Below are positions 1-6,414 of a stretch of DNA of 9,479 nucleotides, piece after piece. Source of the DNA: Spirochaetaceae bacterium (GTDB lineage Bacteria > Spirochaetota > Spirochaetia > SZUA-6 > Bin103); assembly GCA_026710565.1 (NCBI GenBank), contig JAPOQV010000165.1, positions 1-9,479 on the forward strand, in the 5' to 3' direction. A program made the translations under genes and the position numbers. The notes under the pieces are model-generated. The model was not told the origin of the DNA, did not search any database, and saw only the letters and a list, made by a program, of their open reading frames with translations. How positions within the stretch are numbered: position 1 is the first letter of the stretch; every line of letters starts with the position of its first letter.

Positions 1-972
1 CTGGCGTCGCCGGCGCTGCGACGGCGCGGCCACGGGGCGGGGGGGCCGTCGGCCGGGGGGGGGCGCCTTGCTTGGCGGGTGCAGGCGGACGCCGACTCGA
101 TCGCCACCATCCACGCGGCGCTGGACCGCGGCGTCGACTGGCTGGACAGCTCCCCGCTGTACGGCCGCGGCCATGCCGAGGAGTTGATCGGCCGCGCCCT
201 GGCGCAGAGGCCCGGCGGCGGACGCGGCGTGCGCGTCGCCACCAAGTGCGGCTGGCCGTGGGTGGGACGCCGCGCGCGCCCGTTCGCGCGGCTCACCGCC
301 GCCAGCGTCCGCACCGAGCTGGAGCAGAGCCTCGGGCGCTTGCGCGCCGAGCGCGTCGACCTGTACCAGATCCACCACCCGCGCCCGCCCGAGCAGCTCA
401 CGGAGGGGTGGGAGGAACTCGCCCGCCTGCGCGAGCAGGGTCTGGTCGGCGCGTGCGGGGTGTGCAACGCCACCGTCGCCGACCTCGACCGGCTGCGCGC
501 CATCGCGCCCGTGGCGACCCTGCAGGTGCCCTACAGCCTGCTGCGGCGCGACGCCGAAGCGGAGCTCCTCCCCTACTGCCGCCGCCACGGCATCGCCGTC
601 CTGGCCGCCAGCCCCCTGCACAGCGGCATGCTTGCCGACGGCTTCGACCCCGCGCGGGTGGCGCGGCTGCCCGGCGACGACTGGCGGCGCGGCCACCCCG
701 ACTTCACCGAGCCGCGCCTCACTGTCTTTCTGCAGGTCGTCGAGCGCCTGCGTGGAGTTGCCGGAGACCGTCCGCTGGCATGGCTGGCGCTGGGCTGGCT
801 GCTCGCCCAGCCGGGCGTGCACGCGGCCATCCTGGGCGCGCGCAGCCCCCGCCAGGTGGGCGAGGCACTCGTCCCCTGGCCGGAGCTGGATGCGGCGGAG
901 GCGGCCCTCCTCGGCGCCGCAACGGCGTCTCTCCTGCCGGGACTTTTCAGGTCACAGGACCATGGTACATAG
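1..972 (+). CDS. Aldo/keto reductase, 5'-truncated by the window edge
   Basis: NAD(P)H-dependent oxidoreductase of the aldo/keto reductase superfamily (TIM barrel, cytosolic); the substrate cannot be predicted. The reading frame is open to the first base, so the true start lies outside the window. The GTG at 79 is a poor start because homology-like sequence continues upstream (GG-P-S-A near bases 43-57, then L-A-W just before the GTG). Numbering from window codon 1, the catalytic tetrad is visible: Asp49 (W-L-D-S-S), Tyr54 (P-L-Y-G), Lys82 (V-A-T-K) and His125 (Y-Q-I-H-H-P). The late cofactor-binding segment is present as A-I-L-G-A-R-S-P-R-Q-V near the C-terminus. The stop is TAG at 970. The first ~75 bases are G-run rich and encode an Arg/Gly-rich string where the family normally has G-x-G-x-W-x-I-G-G, so base errors or decay there are possible. 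The antitoxin gene follows without a gap. Confidence 0.88.
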   Translation: MASPALRRRGHGAGGPSAGGGRLAWRVQADADSIATIHAALDRGVDWLDSSPLYGRGHAEELIGRALAQRPGGGRGVRVATKCGWPWVGRRARPFARLTAASVRTELEQSLGRLRAERVDLYQIHHPRPPEQLTEGWEELARLREQGLVGACGVCNATVADLDRLRAIAPVATLQVPYSLLRRDAEAELLPYCRRHGIAVLAASPLHSGMLADGFDPARVARLPGDDWRRGHPDFTEPRLTVFLQVVERLRGVAGDRPLAWLALGWLLAQPGVHAAILGARSPRQVGEALVPWPELDAAEAALLGAATASLLPGLFRSQDHGT

Positions 973-979
973 TCCGTTC

Positions 980-1207
980 ATGACAACCGTCTCCAAGTCC
1001 CAGTTCAAGCCGCGGGCGTTCGAGTACTTCCGCAGGGTCCAGGAGCGGCGCGAGACCCTGGTCATCACCGATCGCGGCACGCCGGTACTCAAGATCATGC
1101 CGTTTGCCGAAGACGACGATGCCGACCTGGCAGCCCTGCGCGGGTCCGTCCTGCGGTACGACGATCCGCTGGAGCCCGTTCACGAACGCTGGGAGTCCGC
1201 CGACTGA
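980..1207 (+). CDS. Phd/YefM-family antitoxin of a type II toxin-antitoxin pair
   Basis: A small protein of 75 residues starting M-T-T-V-S-K-S-Q-F-K-P-R-A. This is the usual opening of Phd/YefM-like antitoxins, followed by the strand V-I-T-D-R-G-T-P-V-L-K-I-M-P. In this family the N-terminal part dimerises and binds the operator, while the acidic C-terminal tail (here E-D-D-D-A-D-L to W-E-S-A-D) wraps the toxin. ATG 980 fits family starts best. An in-frame ATG at 962 would add six residues, overlap the reductase stop by 11 bases, and has AGGA two bases upstream. No good Shine-Dalgarno precedes 980, so translation may be coupled to the upstream reductase. The stop TGA (1205-1207) overlaps the presumed toxin start. 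Together with the PIN toxin this should form an autoregulated operon, but I see no clear private promoter. Confidence 0.85.
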   Translation: MTTVSKSQFKPRAFEYFRRVQERRETLVITDRGTPVLKIMPFAEDDDADLAALRGSVLRYDDPLEPVHERWESAD

Positions 1208-1596
1208 TCCTGCTGGATACCCACGCCTGGATCTGGCACCTGAGCGATCCGTCATTGCTCTCGGCGCCGGCCCGTGCCGCGATCGCCGAGGCCCGCCGCG
1301 ACCTCGCCGTCCACGTCTCGTCGATCAGCGTGTGGGAGCTGTTCATGCTGACGAAGAAGGGCCGTCTGCAGCTCGCCATCGCGCCGGATGCCTTTCTGCA
1401 CCGGGCGGAACGCCTGTCCTACCTGCGGTTCACGGCCGTGGACAACGGCGTGGCGCGCCGCTCCGTGCAGCTCCCTGACATTCACGGCGACCCGGCAGAC
1501 CGCCTGATTCTGGCGACCGCGCAGGAGCTCGGCTGCCCGGTCGTGAGCAAGGACCGCCGCTTCCCGGATTATCCCGACGTCCGGATCATCTGGTAG
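1204..1596 (+). CDS. vapC: VapC-family PIN-domain toxin (ribonuclease), apparent CTG start
   Basis: A PIN-domain protein of 130 residues if read from CTG 1204. VapC toxins are Mg-dependent ribonucleases, often acting on tRNA or rRNA. The acidic catalytic set is complete: Asp5 (L-L-D-T-H-A-W), Glu45 (S-V-W-E-L), Asp96 and Asp99 (H-G-D-P-A-D-R), and Asp117 (V-S-K-D-R-R-F). The frame has no ATG, GTG or TTG between the antitoxin body and codon 1255 (TTG). Starting at 1255 would remove the first catalytic Asp and strand 1, so it is unlikely. CTG 1204 gives M-I-L-L-D-T-H-A-W, the exact usual VapC opening, and overlaps the antitoxin stop as CTGA, where such operons usually have ATGA. The stop TAG lies 11 bases inside the convergent ypdA-like gene. 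All catalytic residues are present, so the protein looks functional if it is translated. Confidence 0.85.
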   Translation: MILLDTHAWIWHLSDPSLLSAPARAAIAEARRDLAVHVSSISVWELFMLTKKGRLQLAIAPDAFLHRAERLSYLRFTAVDNGVARRSVQLPDIHGDPADRLILATAQELGCPVVSKDRRFPDYPDVRIIW

Positions 1597-2644
1597 CGCC
1601 GATCGTGGCGGCAGCGCCCAGCGCGCCGACGATCTTCTCGCCGTCGAAGCGCGCGGTCTCGATGAAGATGCTGCCGGCCCGGTCGCCCGCGCACACCGAG
1701 CCGCAGACGAACACGCCCGGCACGTCGGTCTGGCAGGTATCGGGGTCGTAGCGCGGCGTCCGGTCCGGCCCCTCCACGGTGACGCCGACCCCTTCCAGCA
1801 GGCTCAGGTCGGGGCGGTAGCCGATCTGCACGATCACGGCGTCGTTGGCGACCTCCTGCAGGCGGCCGTCCCGGCGCACGGTGATGGACCCCTCGTCGAT
1901 GCGCTCGACGGTCGCCGACGGCAGCCAGCCGATCTCGCCGCGCGCGATGCGGTTCTCCAGCTCCGGCAGGACCCAGTACTTGCTCTGCATCCGCTCGCCA
2001 CGGTGAACGAGGGTGACGCGTGCGCCAGCCCTCTGCAGCTCCAGGGCCGCTTCCGCGGCGGCGCTGCGCCCGCCGACGACGGCGACGTCGCGGTCGTAGT
2101 AGGGGTGGCCCTCGTCGAACCGATGCACGACCTTGGGCAGCTCCTCGCCCGGGACCCCCAGCCGGCGCGGCCAGTCGAAGAAGCCGGTGGCGACCACCAC
2201 GGCGCGCGTGGCCGACCGCCGCGTCCGCGAGCCGTGCACGGACGTGACCACGAACCCTCCCGCGCCGCCGGCCTCGTCCCGCTCCAGCGCGACCACCGGC
2301 TCGTACTGGCGCACGCGCACGGCGCAGCGCTCGGCCACGCGCCGGTAGTACTCGACCGTCTCGGCCCGCGAAGGCTTGCGCGCCAGCGACGCGAAGGGCA
2401 TCCGCGCCAGCTCCAGACGCTCCGGCGAGGAAAAGAACACCATGTTGCGCGGGAAGTGGAAGATGGAGTTGACCAGGCAGCCCTTCTCCATCAGCACGTA
2501 GTCCAGGCCGGCCTCCTCGGCCTGGATCGCGCAGGCCAGCCCGGCCGGGCCCGCGCCGATGATGACCAGGTCGTGCCTGGCCGGGTCGCCGCCTCTGGCC
2601 GGGTCGCCGCCCGGATCGCCAATGTGATGGTGCGTGTCTGACAT
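1586..2644 (-). CDS. ypdA: YpdA-family FAD/NAD(P)-dependent oxidoreductase (putative bacillithiol disulfide reductase)
   Basis: A 352-residue flavoprotein with thioredoxin-reductase-like folds. The FAD Rossmann motif is I-I-G-A-G-P-A-G-L-A (residues 28-37), followed by E-K-G-C-L-V-N-S-I and F-F-S-S, a signature I recognise from YpdA/Bdr proteins. The second dinucleotide motif is V-V-G-G-R-S-A-A-A-E-A-A-L, and the C-terminal FAD segment is G-V-F-V-C-G-S-V-C-A-G. Firmicute YpdA reduces bacillithiol disulfide with NADPH. Whether this organism makes bacillithiol is unknown. The Staphylococcus enzyme has a cysteine in G-G-G-P-C (Cys14); here the matching residue is Ala34, so a dithiol mechanism through that site is not possible, though Cys38 is close. 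Residues 9-23 are a G-D-P-rich extension from an 18-bp tandem repeat, absent from usual family starts. ATG 2644 is the only clear start before the Rossmann motif. It overlaps mutY by 11 bases, and its stop overlaps vapC by 11 bases. Confidence 0.85.
   Translation of the reverse strand: MSDTHHHIGDPGGDPARGGDPARHDLVIIGAGPAGLACAIQAEEAGLDYVLMEKGCLVNSIFHFPRNMVFFSSPERLELARMPFASLARKPSRAETVEYYRRVAERCAVRVRQYEPVVALERDEAGGAGGFVVTSVHGSRTRRSATRAVVVATGFFDWPRRLGVPGEELPKVVHRFDEGHPYYDRDVAVVGGRSAAAEAALELQRAGARVTLVHRGERMQSKYWVLPELENRIARGEIGWLPSATVERIDEGSITVRRDGRLQEVANDAVIVQIGYRPDLSLLEGVGVTVEGPDRTPRYDPDTCQTDVPGVFVCGSVCAGDRAGSIFIETARFDGEKIVGALGAAATIGATR
2577..2612. repeat. 18-bp direct tandem repeat, two copies, in the ypdA-like 5' end
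   Basis: Two adjacent 18-base units, beginning at 2577 and 2595, match at 17 of 18 positions (CTGGCCGGGTCGCCGCC followed by T or C). Read on the minus strand they encode repeated G-G-D-P-A-R units between the start codon and the Rossmann motif of the flavoprotein. The period is a multiple of three, so the repeat lengthens the N-terminus without breaking the frame. Slippage is the likely origin. Confidence 0.9.
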
Positions 2645-3500
2645 CGTTCGCTTCCGCCGCCGCGTACTGGACCACTACCGCCGTCACGGGCGCCGGTTCC
2701 CGTGGCGGCGGACGCGCGATCCGTATCGGATCCTGGTTTCGGAGTTCATGCTACAGCAGACGCAGACGGCGCGCGTGCTCGCGCACTACGAGCCGTTCGT
2801 GGCGCGCTTCCCGGACGCGCGCGCGCTGGCCGACGCCGACCGGGGCGAGGTGCTGGCGCTGTGGAGCGGCCTTGGCTACAACCGGCGCGCCGTGGCCCTG
2901 CACCGCGCCGCCGCGCTCGTCGCCTTCCGCTTCGGCGGCAAGGTGCCGAGCGCCGCGGAGGAGTTGCGCTCGCTGCCCGGCGTCGGTCCGGCCACGGCCG
3001 GGGCGGTGCAGGCCTTCGGGTTCGGGCTGCCGGCCGTGTTCGTGGAGACCAACATCCGCCGCGCCGTGCTGCACGAGCTGTTTCCGGGCCGCCACCAGGT
3101 CAGCGACCGGGAGCTGCTGCCGGTGCTGGAGCAGGCGCTCGACCCGGCCGACCCGCGCACCTGGTACCAGGCGTTGATGGACTACGGGGCCGCCCTGGCG
3201 CGCGGCGGCCCCAACCCCAACCGCCGGTCCGCCCACTACACGCGGCAGAGCCGCTTCGACGGCTCCAACCGCCAGCAGCGCGGACTGATCCTGCGCGTGC
3301 TGGCCGAACGCGGCCCGCTGGACCGCGATGAGCTGGCCGCCGCCATCGGCGCTACCGACCGCGCCGGCCGCGAGCGCGCGCGCCGCAACCTGGACGCGAT
3401 GGCCGCCGAGGGCTTCCTCGACATGACCGGGGGCATCGTCGCGCTGGCGAGCGGCCGGGAGGACGCGGAATCCGGCCCGGTTTCCGATGCCCTTGCCTAA
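2634..3500 (+). CDS. mutY: MutY-like A/G-specific adenine glycosylase lacking the 4Fe-4S cluster
   Basis: A helix-hairpin-helix (HhH-GPD) DNA glycosylase of 288 residues. MutY removes adenine mispaired with 8-oxoguanine or guanine. Residues 22-44 hold F-P-W-R, T-R-D-P-Y and S-E-F-M-L-Q-Q-T-Q, the MutY signature with catalytic Glu37. The hairpin is L-P-G-V-G-P-A-T-A-G-A (114-124). At the usual catalytic Asp138 site the protein has Glu138 (V-F-V-E-T-N-I-R-R). The C-terminal half reads M-D-Y-G-A, then P-N-P-N-R-R-S-A-H-Y-T and Q-S-R-F, with no cysteine anywhere, so the C-x6-C-x2-C-x5-C iron-sulfur loop is absent. It is also shorter than the ~350-residue E. coli protein and lacks the MutT-like 8-oxoG domain; a small winged-helix-like segment ends it. 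Clusterless MutY relatives are known. The GTG start follows an in-frame stop at 2625 and is the only start that keeps the N-terminal helix. It overlaps the divergent ypdA-like start. Confidence 0.88.
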   Translation: MSDIVRFRRRVLDHYRRHGRRFPWRRTRDPYRILVSEFMLQQTQTARVLAHYEPFVARFPDARALADADRGEVLALWSGLGYNRRAVALHRAAALVAFRFGGKVPSAAEELRSLPGVGPATAGAVQAFGFGLPAVFVETNIRRAVLHELFPGRHQVSDRELLPVLEQALDPADPRTWYQALMDYGAALARGGPNPNRRSAHYTRQSRFDGSNRQQRGLILRVLAERGPLDRDELAAAIGATDRAGRERARRNLDAMAAEGFLDMTGGIVALASGREDAESGPVSDALA

Positions 3501-3501
3501 G

Positions 3502-3550
3502 ACCGAACGGCTTCGGTAGCGTCGCACGGCACGCCTCAATCATCGAGGCG
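3502..3550. other. Two small hairpins in the mutY-nrdA spacer
   Basis: The 62-base spacer holds two short perfect inverted repeats. ACCGAA (3502-3507) pairs with TTCGGT (3512-3517) around a 4-base loop, immediately after the mutY stop. CGCCTC (3532-3537) pairs with GAGGCG (3545-3550) around a 7-base loop, just ahead of the nrdA ribosome binding region. Neither is followed by a T-run, so intrinsic termination is doubtful. The second could affect access to the nrdA start. I see no NrdR-box pair or cobalamin riboswitch in this spacer. Confidence 0.4.
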
Positions 3551-3562
3551 ACAGGGGGGGGC

Positions 3563-6409
3563 ATGACCGAACTGAAGGTCATCAAGCGCACCGGCGAAGT
3601 AGTGGGCTTCGACCGGGAGCGGATCGCCACCGCCATCAGCAAGGCGGTGCGCGCGACCGGAGAGCCACACATCACCGCCGTGCTCGGCGCCGGCGCGTTC
3701 GGCAACGGCAAGCTGCACGACCTGCTCACGGACGTCACGACCGAGATCGACGACCGCTTCGTCGAGCTGTATCCCAACGTCGAGAACATCCAGGACATCG
3801 TCGAGAAGCACCTGGTCAAGCAGGGGCTGTACGAGGTCGCCAAGCGCTACATCCTGTACCGCGCCGAGCACCAGAAGGCGCGCGAGGAACAGAAGGACCA
3901 GGTGGCCGAGCAGTCGCTGCTCGGCAGGCTCACCGTGGTCAAGCGCGACGGACGCTCGGTGCTGTTCGACATCTCGGAGATACAGGACGCGATCCGGGAG
4001 TGCACGCACGGTTTCGACCACTCGGGGAGCGGGGGAGAGATCGACGTCGAGCTGATCGCCCGCGAGACGGTCCGCAACGTCTTCGACGGCATCTCCACCG
4101 CCGACATCGACCGGGCGGTGCTGCTGGCCGCCTCCTCGTTCATCGAGCGCGATCCCGCCTACGCCAAGGTGGCCGCCCGGCTGTTCCTGCGCCGCATCTA
4201 CCGCGAGGTGATCGGCGTCGCCCGCAGCCACGAGGACGGCTACCGGCAGGCGTTCGTGCGCGGCATCCGCCGCGGCGTCGAGCAGGGCGTGTACGACGAG
4301 CGCCTGCTGGAGTTCAACCTCGGCCGCCTGGCCGCATCGCTCGATACCGCGCGCGACGACCTGCTCAACTTCATGGGCGTGCAGACCCTGCACGAGCGCT
4401 ACTTCGCCCGCGCCGGCGATGCGCTGCTGGAGACGCCGCAAGCCTTCTGGATGCGCGTGGCGATGGGACTGGCCGTGCTGGAGGAGGACCGCGACGAGCG
4501 CGCCGTGGCCTTCTACCAGGTGATCTCCTCGCTGCGCTTCGTGCCGTCGACGCCCACGCTGTTCCATTCCGGCACGACCCACCCGCAGCTCTCCTCCTGC
4601 TTCCTCACCACGGTGGAGGATGACCTGGAGCACATCTTCAAGTCGTTCGCGGACAACGCGCAGCTCTCCAAGTGGTCCGGGGGCCTTGGCAACGACTGGA
4701 CGTCGATCCGCGGCACCGGCGCCCACATCAGGAGCACCAACGTGGAGAGCCAGGGGGTGATCCCGTTCCTGAAGATCGCCAGCGACGTGACCCTGGCCAT
4801 CAACCGCTCCGGCAAGCGGCGCGGGGCCACCTGCGCCTACCTTGAGACCTGGCACCTGGACATCGAGGACTTCCTGGACCTGCGCCGCAACACCGGCGAC
4901 GAGCGCCGGCGCACGCACGACATGAACACGGCCAACTGGATCCCGGACCTGTTCATGAAGCGGGTCGCCGAAGACGCCGAGTGGACGCTGTTCTCGCCGG
5001 ACGACACCCCGGACCTCCACGACCTGTACGGGCAGGCTTTCGAGCGGCGCTACGCCGAGTACGAGCGCGAGGCGCGCGCCGGCCGGCTGCAGCGGACCCG
5101 CACCATCCCCGCGCTGAAGCTCTGGCGGAAGATGCTGTCGATGCTGTTCGAGACCGGCCACCCGTGGATCACCTTCAAGGACCCGTCGAACATCCGCTCG
5201 CCCCAGGACCACGCCGGGGTCGTGCACAGCTCCAACCTGTGCACGGAGATCACCCTCAACACCTCGCGGGAGGAGACCGCGGTCTGCAACCTGGGCTCCG
5301 TGAACCTGGACAAGCACGTGGTCGACGGCGCGCTGCAGGCGGAATCGCTGGCCGCCACGGTCGAGACCGCGATGCGCATGCTCGACAACGTGGTCGACGT
5401 CTGCTTCTACCCCACCCCGGAGGCGCGCGCGTCCAATCTCCGCCACCGGCCGGTCGGCCTGGGCGTGATGGGGTTCGCGGACGCGCTGTTCAAGCTGGAC
5501 ATCGCGTTCGAGTCGCAGGAGGCGATCGCGTTCGCCGACCGCTCCATGGAGCTGATCGCCCACAGCGCCATCCTGGGCTCGTCGCGCCTGGCCGCCGAGC
5601 GCGGCCCCTACGACAGCTACGCCGGTTCCAAGTGGGAGCGCGGGCTGCTGCCGCAGGACACCCTGGACCTGCTTGAGACCGAGCGGGGCCAGCCGGTCGA
5701 GGTGGCGCGCGGCGGCGAGCTGGACTGGGAGCCGGTGCGCGCGCACGTGCGCAAGCACGGCATGCGCAACTCCAACACCATGGCGATCGCCCCGACGGCG
5801 ACCATCTCCACCATCTCCGGCTGCTTCCCGTCGATCGAGCCGATCTACCAGAACGTCTACGTCAAGTCGAACATCTCCGGCGAGTTCACCGTCGCCAACC
5901 CGTACCTGGTGGGGGACCTCAAGCGGGCCGGCCTGTGGGACCGCGAGATGTTCGAGCAGTTGAAGTTCCACGACGGCAGCGTGCAGGCGATCGACGCGAT
6001 CCCGGCGCCGCTGCGCTCCAAGTACCGCACCGCGTTCGAGGTCGACCCCCTGCACTGCCTGCGCATGACCGGCGCGCGCAGCAAGTGGATCGACCAGAGC
6101 CAGTCGCACAACGTGTTCATGCGCGGCACCTCCGGGCAGGCGCTGAGCGAGATCTACCAGACCGCCTGGAAGCTGGGCCTGAAGACCACCTACTACCTGC
6201 GCACGCTGGCCGCCAGCCAGGTGGAGAAGTCCACCCTGGGCAGCCAGTACGGCTTCACCCAGAAGCGCGCCAACGGCGCGGCGGCGGCCAACGGGACGCC
6301 GGCCAACGGGACGCCGGCGCCGGCCGAGCAGGCCGCGGACGCCGCGCCGCAGAACGGCCGGGACGCCGCGGCCTGCAACCTGGACGAAGACTGCGAGGCC
6401 TGCCAATAA
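3563..6409 (+). CDS. nrdA: Class I ribonucleoside-diphosphate reductase, alpha (catalytic) subunit
   Basis: A 948-residue R1 subunit that reduces NDPs to dNDPs using a radical delivered by the beta subunit. Two ATP-cone domains are visible: the first at about 1-105 (V-I-K-R-T-G, then N-I-Q-D-I-V-E and V-A-K-R-Y-I-L-Y-R), the second at about 123-216 (V-V-K-R-D-G, then D-I-D-R-A-V). The second aligns with the single cone of E. coli NrdA, so the first is an added N-terminal copy. Catalytic residues are present: Cys346 (L-S-S-C) and Cys575 (A-V-C-N-L) as the redox pair, Asn558, Cys560 and Glu562 (N-L-C-T-E) for substrate radical chemistry, and Tyr877-Tyr878 (T-T-Y-Y-L) for radical transfer. A flexible Ala/Gly/Asn-Pro linker leads to a C-terminal C-x2-C (Cys944, Cys947), the site that takes electrons from thioredoxin or glutaredoxin. 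ATG 3563 follows a run of eight G, a Shine-Dalgarno-like tract. nrdB begins five bases after the stop. Confidence 0.97.
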   Translation: MTELKVIKRTGEVVGFDRERIATAISKAVRATGEPHITAVLGAGAFGNGKLHDLLTDVTTEIDDRFVELYPNVENIQDIVEKHLVKQGLYEVAKRYILYRAEHQKAREEQKDQVAEQSLLGRLTVVKRDGRSVLFDISEIQDAIRECTHGFDHSGSGGEIDVELIARETVRNVFDGISTADIDRAVLLAASSFIERDPAYAKVAARLFLRRIYREVIGVARSHEDGYRQAFVRGIRRGVEQGVYDERLLEFNLGRLAASLDTARDDLLNFMGVQTLHERYFARAGDALLETPQAFWMRVAMGLAVLEEDRDERAVAFYQVISSLRFVPSTPTLFHSGTTHPQLSSCFLTTVEDDLEHIFKSFADNAQLSKWSGGLGNDWTSIRGTGAHIRSTNVESQGVIPFLKIASDVTLAINRSGKRRGATCAYLETWHLDIEDFLDLRRNTGDERRRTHDMNTANWIPDLFMKRVAEDAEWTLFSPDDTPDLHDLYGQAFERRYAEYEREARAGRLQRTRTIPALKLWRKMLSMLFETGHPWITFKDPSNIRSPQDHAGVVHSSNLCTEITLNTSREETAVCNLGSVNLDKHVVDGALQAESLAATVETAMRMLDNVVDVCFYPTPEARASNLRHRPVGLGVMGFADALFKLDIAFESQEAIAFADRSMELIAHSAILGSSRLAAERGPYDSYAGSKWERGLLPQDTLDLLETERGQPVEVARGGELDWEPVRAHVRKHGMRNSNTMAIAPTATISTISGCFPSIEPIYQNVYVKSNISGEFTVANPYLVGDLKRAGLWDREMFEQLKFHDGSVQAIDAIPAPLRSKYRTAFEVDPLHCLRMTGARSKWIDQSQSHNVFMRGTSGQALSEIYQTAWKLGLKTTYYLRTLAASQVEKSTLGSQYGFTQKRANGAAAANGTPANGTPAPAEQAADAAPQNGRDAAACNLDEDCEACQ
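6286..6315. repeat. 15-bp tandem duplication in the nrdA linker
   Basis: GGCCAACGGGACGCC occurs twice back to back (6286-6300 and 6301-6315). It encodes a duplicated A-N-G-T-P unit in the low-complexity linker between the NrdA barrel and the C-terminal redox cysteines. In-frame length change here should only alter tether length. Confidence 0.92.
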
Positions 6410-6414
6410 CGCCG

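Noticed and set aside
1255..1596. TTG at 1255 as the toxin start
   Set aside because: It would remove the first PIN strand and its catalytic Asp, which are present directly upstream in the same frame.
1569..2687. A longer minus-strand frame over the ypdA-like gene
   Set aside because: Arg/Gly/Ala-rich shadow frame without recognisable motifs; the frame 1586-2644 carries both dinucleotide-binding motifs.
3501..3562. NrdR boxes or a cobalamin riboswitch controlling nrdA
   Set aside because: The spacer is only 62 bases, with no A/T-centred NrdR-like pair and far too short for a B12 riboswitch.
3536..6406. A 956-codon open frame antisense to nrdA
   Set aside because: It mirrors the nrdA codons in high-GC DNA, has a Val/Leu/Arg/Gly-rich composition without motifs, and the plus strand holds a complete, catalytically intact NrdA.
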